From contig CAKAQP010000106.1 in the NCBI GenBank assembly GCA_916720285.1, positions 1-7,842 on the forward strand: a stretch of 7,842 bases of DNA. Direction: 5' to 3'. Of the stretch, positions 6,784 to 7,842 are shown piece by piece (within the stretch, counting starts at the first letter, position 1; the number at the start of each line of letters is the position of its first letter). The notes beneath the pieces were generated by a model that was not told where the DNA came from, made no database searches, and was given only the letters and a program-made list of their open reading frames with translations. Source of the DNA: an uncultured Lachnoanaerobaculum sp. (GTDB taxonomy: Bacteria; Bacillota; Clostridia; Lachnospirales; Lachnospiraceae). A program made the translations under genes and the position numbers.

Positions 6784-7686
6784 TTATTCTCCCTTCGGTG
6801 AATAGGCTCTTTTAGCCCTTATTTTTGCACTCATTACAGGTACGGCAAGCGCAAGTGCCACTATTATTGCAGAAAGCATTTTCATATCGTTTGCATCCAT
6901 TCCAAGCTGTAGTACAATTCCTCTGATTACAAAGTATACAATAGAACCTACAACAGCCGCAGAAAGTTTCATCCAGAAAGATATTACTTTTCCAAGTATT
7001 ACTTCACCGATAACTATAGCCGCAAGTCCTATAACTATAGCTCCCGTTCCTGCATTGATATCGGCATACTTCTGGCTTTGTACTATAAGTCCTCCCGAAA
7101 GACCTATAAGTCCGTTACTTATCACCAAGGCAAGAAGCTTTGCATGGCCTGTATTTACTCCGAGAGCTCTGATCATAGCTTCATTATTTCCGGTTGCTCT
7201 GAGCGCTGAACCGAGCTCCGTACCGAAGAACCAGTATAGTATCATTATAATAAGTACAATAATAATTCCGCCGAGAATAACTCCGGCTACAGCATTACTC
7301 ATACCTGTAGCGTCTGTAAGCCATGAGAATATGGTATTTGTCTTTAAGAGCGGTATATTACTCTTTCCCATTACTCTAAGATTGATAGACCAAAGAGAAA
7401 TCTGAGTAAGTATACCTGCAAGAATAGCCGGTATTTCAAATATTGTATGCAATGCTCCCGTGATAAATCCTGCAATCATTCCCGCAAAAGTTGCAAAAAG
7501 AAGTGCAAGTAAAGGATTCATGTTGAAGTTTACAATCATGACCGCACATACACATCCGCCAAAAGCAAAGCTTCCGTCTGCCGTCAAATCCGCTATATCA
7601 AGCAGTTTATAGGTAATATATACCCCAAGCACCATTGCTCCCCAAAGTATTCCCTGGGCAACGGCACCTAACAGTGCTGTAAACAT
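6784..7686 (-). CDS. ABC transporter permease, BPD_transp_2 family (TrpY-like)
   Basis: A 300-residue integral membrane protein with about eight or nine hydrophobic segments, for example at about 5-28, 36-52, 57-79, 84-102, 132-154, 183-202, 213-233, 241-262 and 269-288. The N-terminal part with DIADLTADGSF (30-40) is typical of permeases paired with ABC_sub_bind proteins. The cytoplasmic loop GSALRATGNNEAMIRALGVN (159-178) is the ATPase-coupling loop of the branched-chain-type permease family. A basic tail (288-294) fits a cytoplasmic end. The start has GGAGG at 7692-7696, five bases before the ATG. Only 34 bases separate it from the stop of the substrate-binding protein gene, and one base separates its stop from the ATPase start, giving the usual order binding protein, permease, ATPase. 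Confidence 0.94.
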   Translation of the reverse strand: MFTALLGAVAQGILWGAMVLGVYITYKLLDIADLTADGSFAFGGCVCAVMIVNFNMNPLLALLFATFAGMIAGFITGALHTIFEIPAILAGILTQISLWSINLRVMGKSNIPLLKTNTIFSWLTDATGMSNAVAGVILGGIIIVLIIMILYWFFGTELGSALRATGNNEAMIRALGVNTGHAKLLALVISNGLIGLSGGLIVQSQKYADINAGTGAIVIGLAAIVIGEVILGKVISFWMKLSAAVVGSIVYFVIRGIVLQLGMDANDMKMLSAIIVALALAVPVMSAKIRAKRAYSPKGE

Positions 7687-7704
7687 TTATACCTCCAAAA
7701 ATTA

Positions 7705-7718
7705 TATTATATATAATA
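7705..7718. repeat. 14-base A/T-only palindrome between binding-protein and permease genes
   Basis: TATTATATATAATA is a perfect palindrome inside the 34-base gap after the binding-protein stop. It has no GC pair and no T run beyond it, so it is not a good terminator. It could be a weak processing or stability hairpin, or chance in A/T-rich spacer DNA. Confidence 0.3.
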
Positions 7719-7720
7719 AA

Positions 7721-7842
7721 TTACTGCATTGAAATATTTGATGTATCTATTCCAAGTTCCTTTGCAACCTCTTCATTTATTGTAAGTTTGCATTTATCCT
7801 TTGATAAATAAGCTATCGGAATATCTGCAGGTGACTTTCCGT
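7721..7842 (-). CDS. ABC transporter substrate-binding protein, ABC_sub_bind family, C-terminal 39 residues only (TrpX-like)
   Basis: The frame enters from the right edge and ends at a TAA at 7721-7723. The 39 visible residues include PADIPIAYLSKDKCKLTIN followed by EEVAKELGIDTS, which is the characteristic C-terminal end of ABC_sub_bind proteins (a P-A-D-I/M-P stretch, a short strand, Leu-x-Ile-Asn, then a Lys-x-Leu-Gly-Ile helix). It is the first visible gene of the importer set and would capture the ligand outside the membrane, probably as a lipoprotein. The signal and ligand pocket lie beyond the window, so the ligand cannot be judged. Confidence 0.85.
   Translation of the reverse strand, partial: GKSPADIPIAYLSKDKCKLTINEEVAKELGIDTSNISMQ

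Noticed and set aside
7055..7405. Plus-strand open frame of 116 codons opposite the permease gene
   Set aside because: It is an antisense shadow of a clear membrane permease and has no ribosome binding site.
1..7842. Search for a defence system, mobile element, CRISPR array or structured RNA
   Set aside because: No direct-repeat array, transposase, integrase, tRNA or rRNA signature was seen by eye, and the coding content is metabolic and envelope-related. A small RNA without obvious structure cannot be excluded.

Overview
The window looks like chromosomal DNA from an anaerobic, low-GC Firmicute, most likely a member of the Lachnospiraceae. Codons are A/T-rich with frequent ATA and AGA, genes are packed behind strong AGGAGG-type ribosome binding sites, and the gene families match that group: a DUF2142 membrane protein, a DUF5722-like secreted protein, an ABC_sub_bind-type importer, a cytidylate-kinase-like protein and a GltA-type citrate synthase. 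The genus cannot be read from the sequence. I see no rRNA, tRNA, CRISPR array, insertion sequence or phage gene, and no gene-free stretch longer than about 100 bases.

Left part (1-3318, minus strand): a secreted protein that runs off the left edge (511 residues visible). It has a signal peptide and a barrel-like catalytic layout resembling clan-A glycoside hydrolases, and is probably DUF5722. Upstream of it lies a 560-residue polytopic membrane protein of the DUF2142 family, which resembles GT-C glycosyltransferases. Together they suggest cell-envelope or extracellular glycan chemistry, but that link is inferred from neighbourhood only.

Middle (3319-3984): a 77-base divergent promoter region holds a perfect 6-1-6 palindrome. 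It is followed by one plus-strand gene for a 187-residue membrane-anchored protein. This protein has a single N-terminal membrane segment, a run of seven 11-residue helical repeats and an acidic tail. A bidirectional hairpin terminator separates it from the convergent citrate synthase gene, and both stop codons are built into the hairpin arms.

Right part (3982-7842, minus strand): a tight operon, read right to left. It encodes the C-terminal end of a substrate-binding protein (cut by the window edge), an ABC permease, its ATPase, a cytidylate-kinase-like protein and citrate synthase. Two junctions have one base between stop and start, and another has 22 bases, so co-transcription and translational coupling are likely. 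The importer resembles the TrpXYZ-like family of amino-acid transporters, and citrate synthase makes the precursor of 2-oxoglutarate and glutamate. A shared role in amino-acid or nitrogen metabolism is possible but unproven. The promoter and any leader regulator of this operon lie beyond the right edge.
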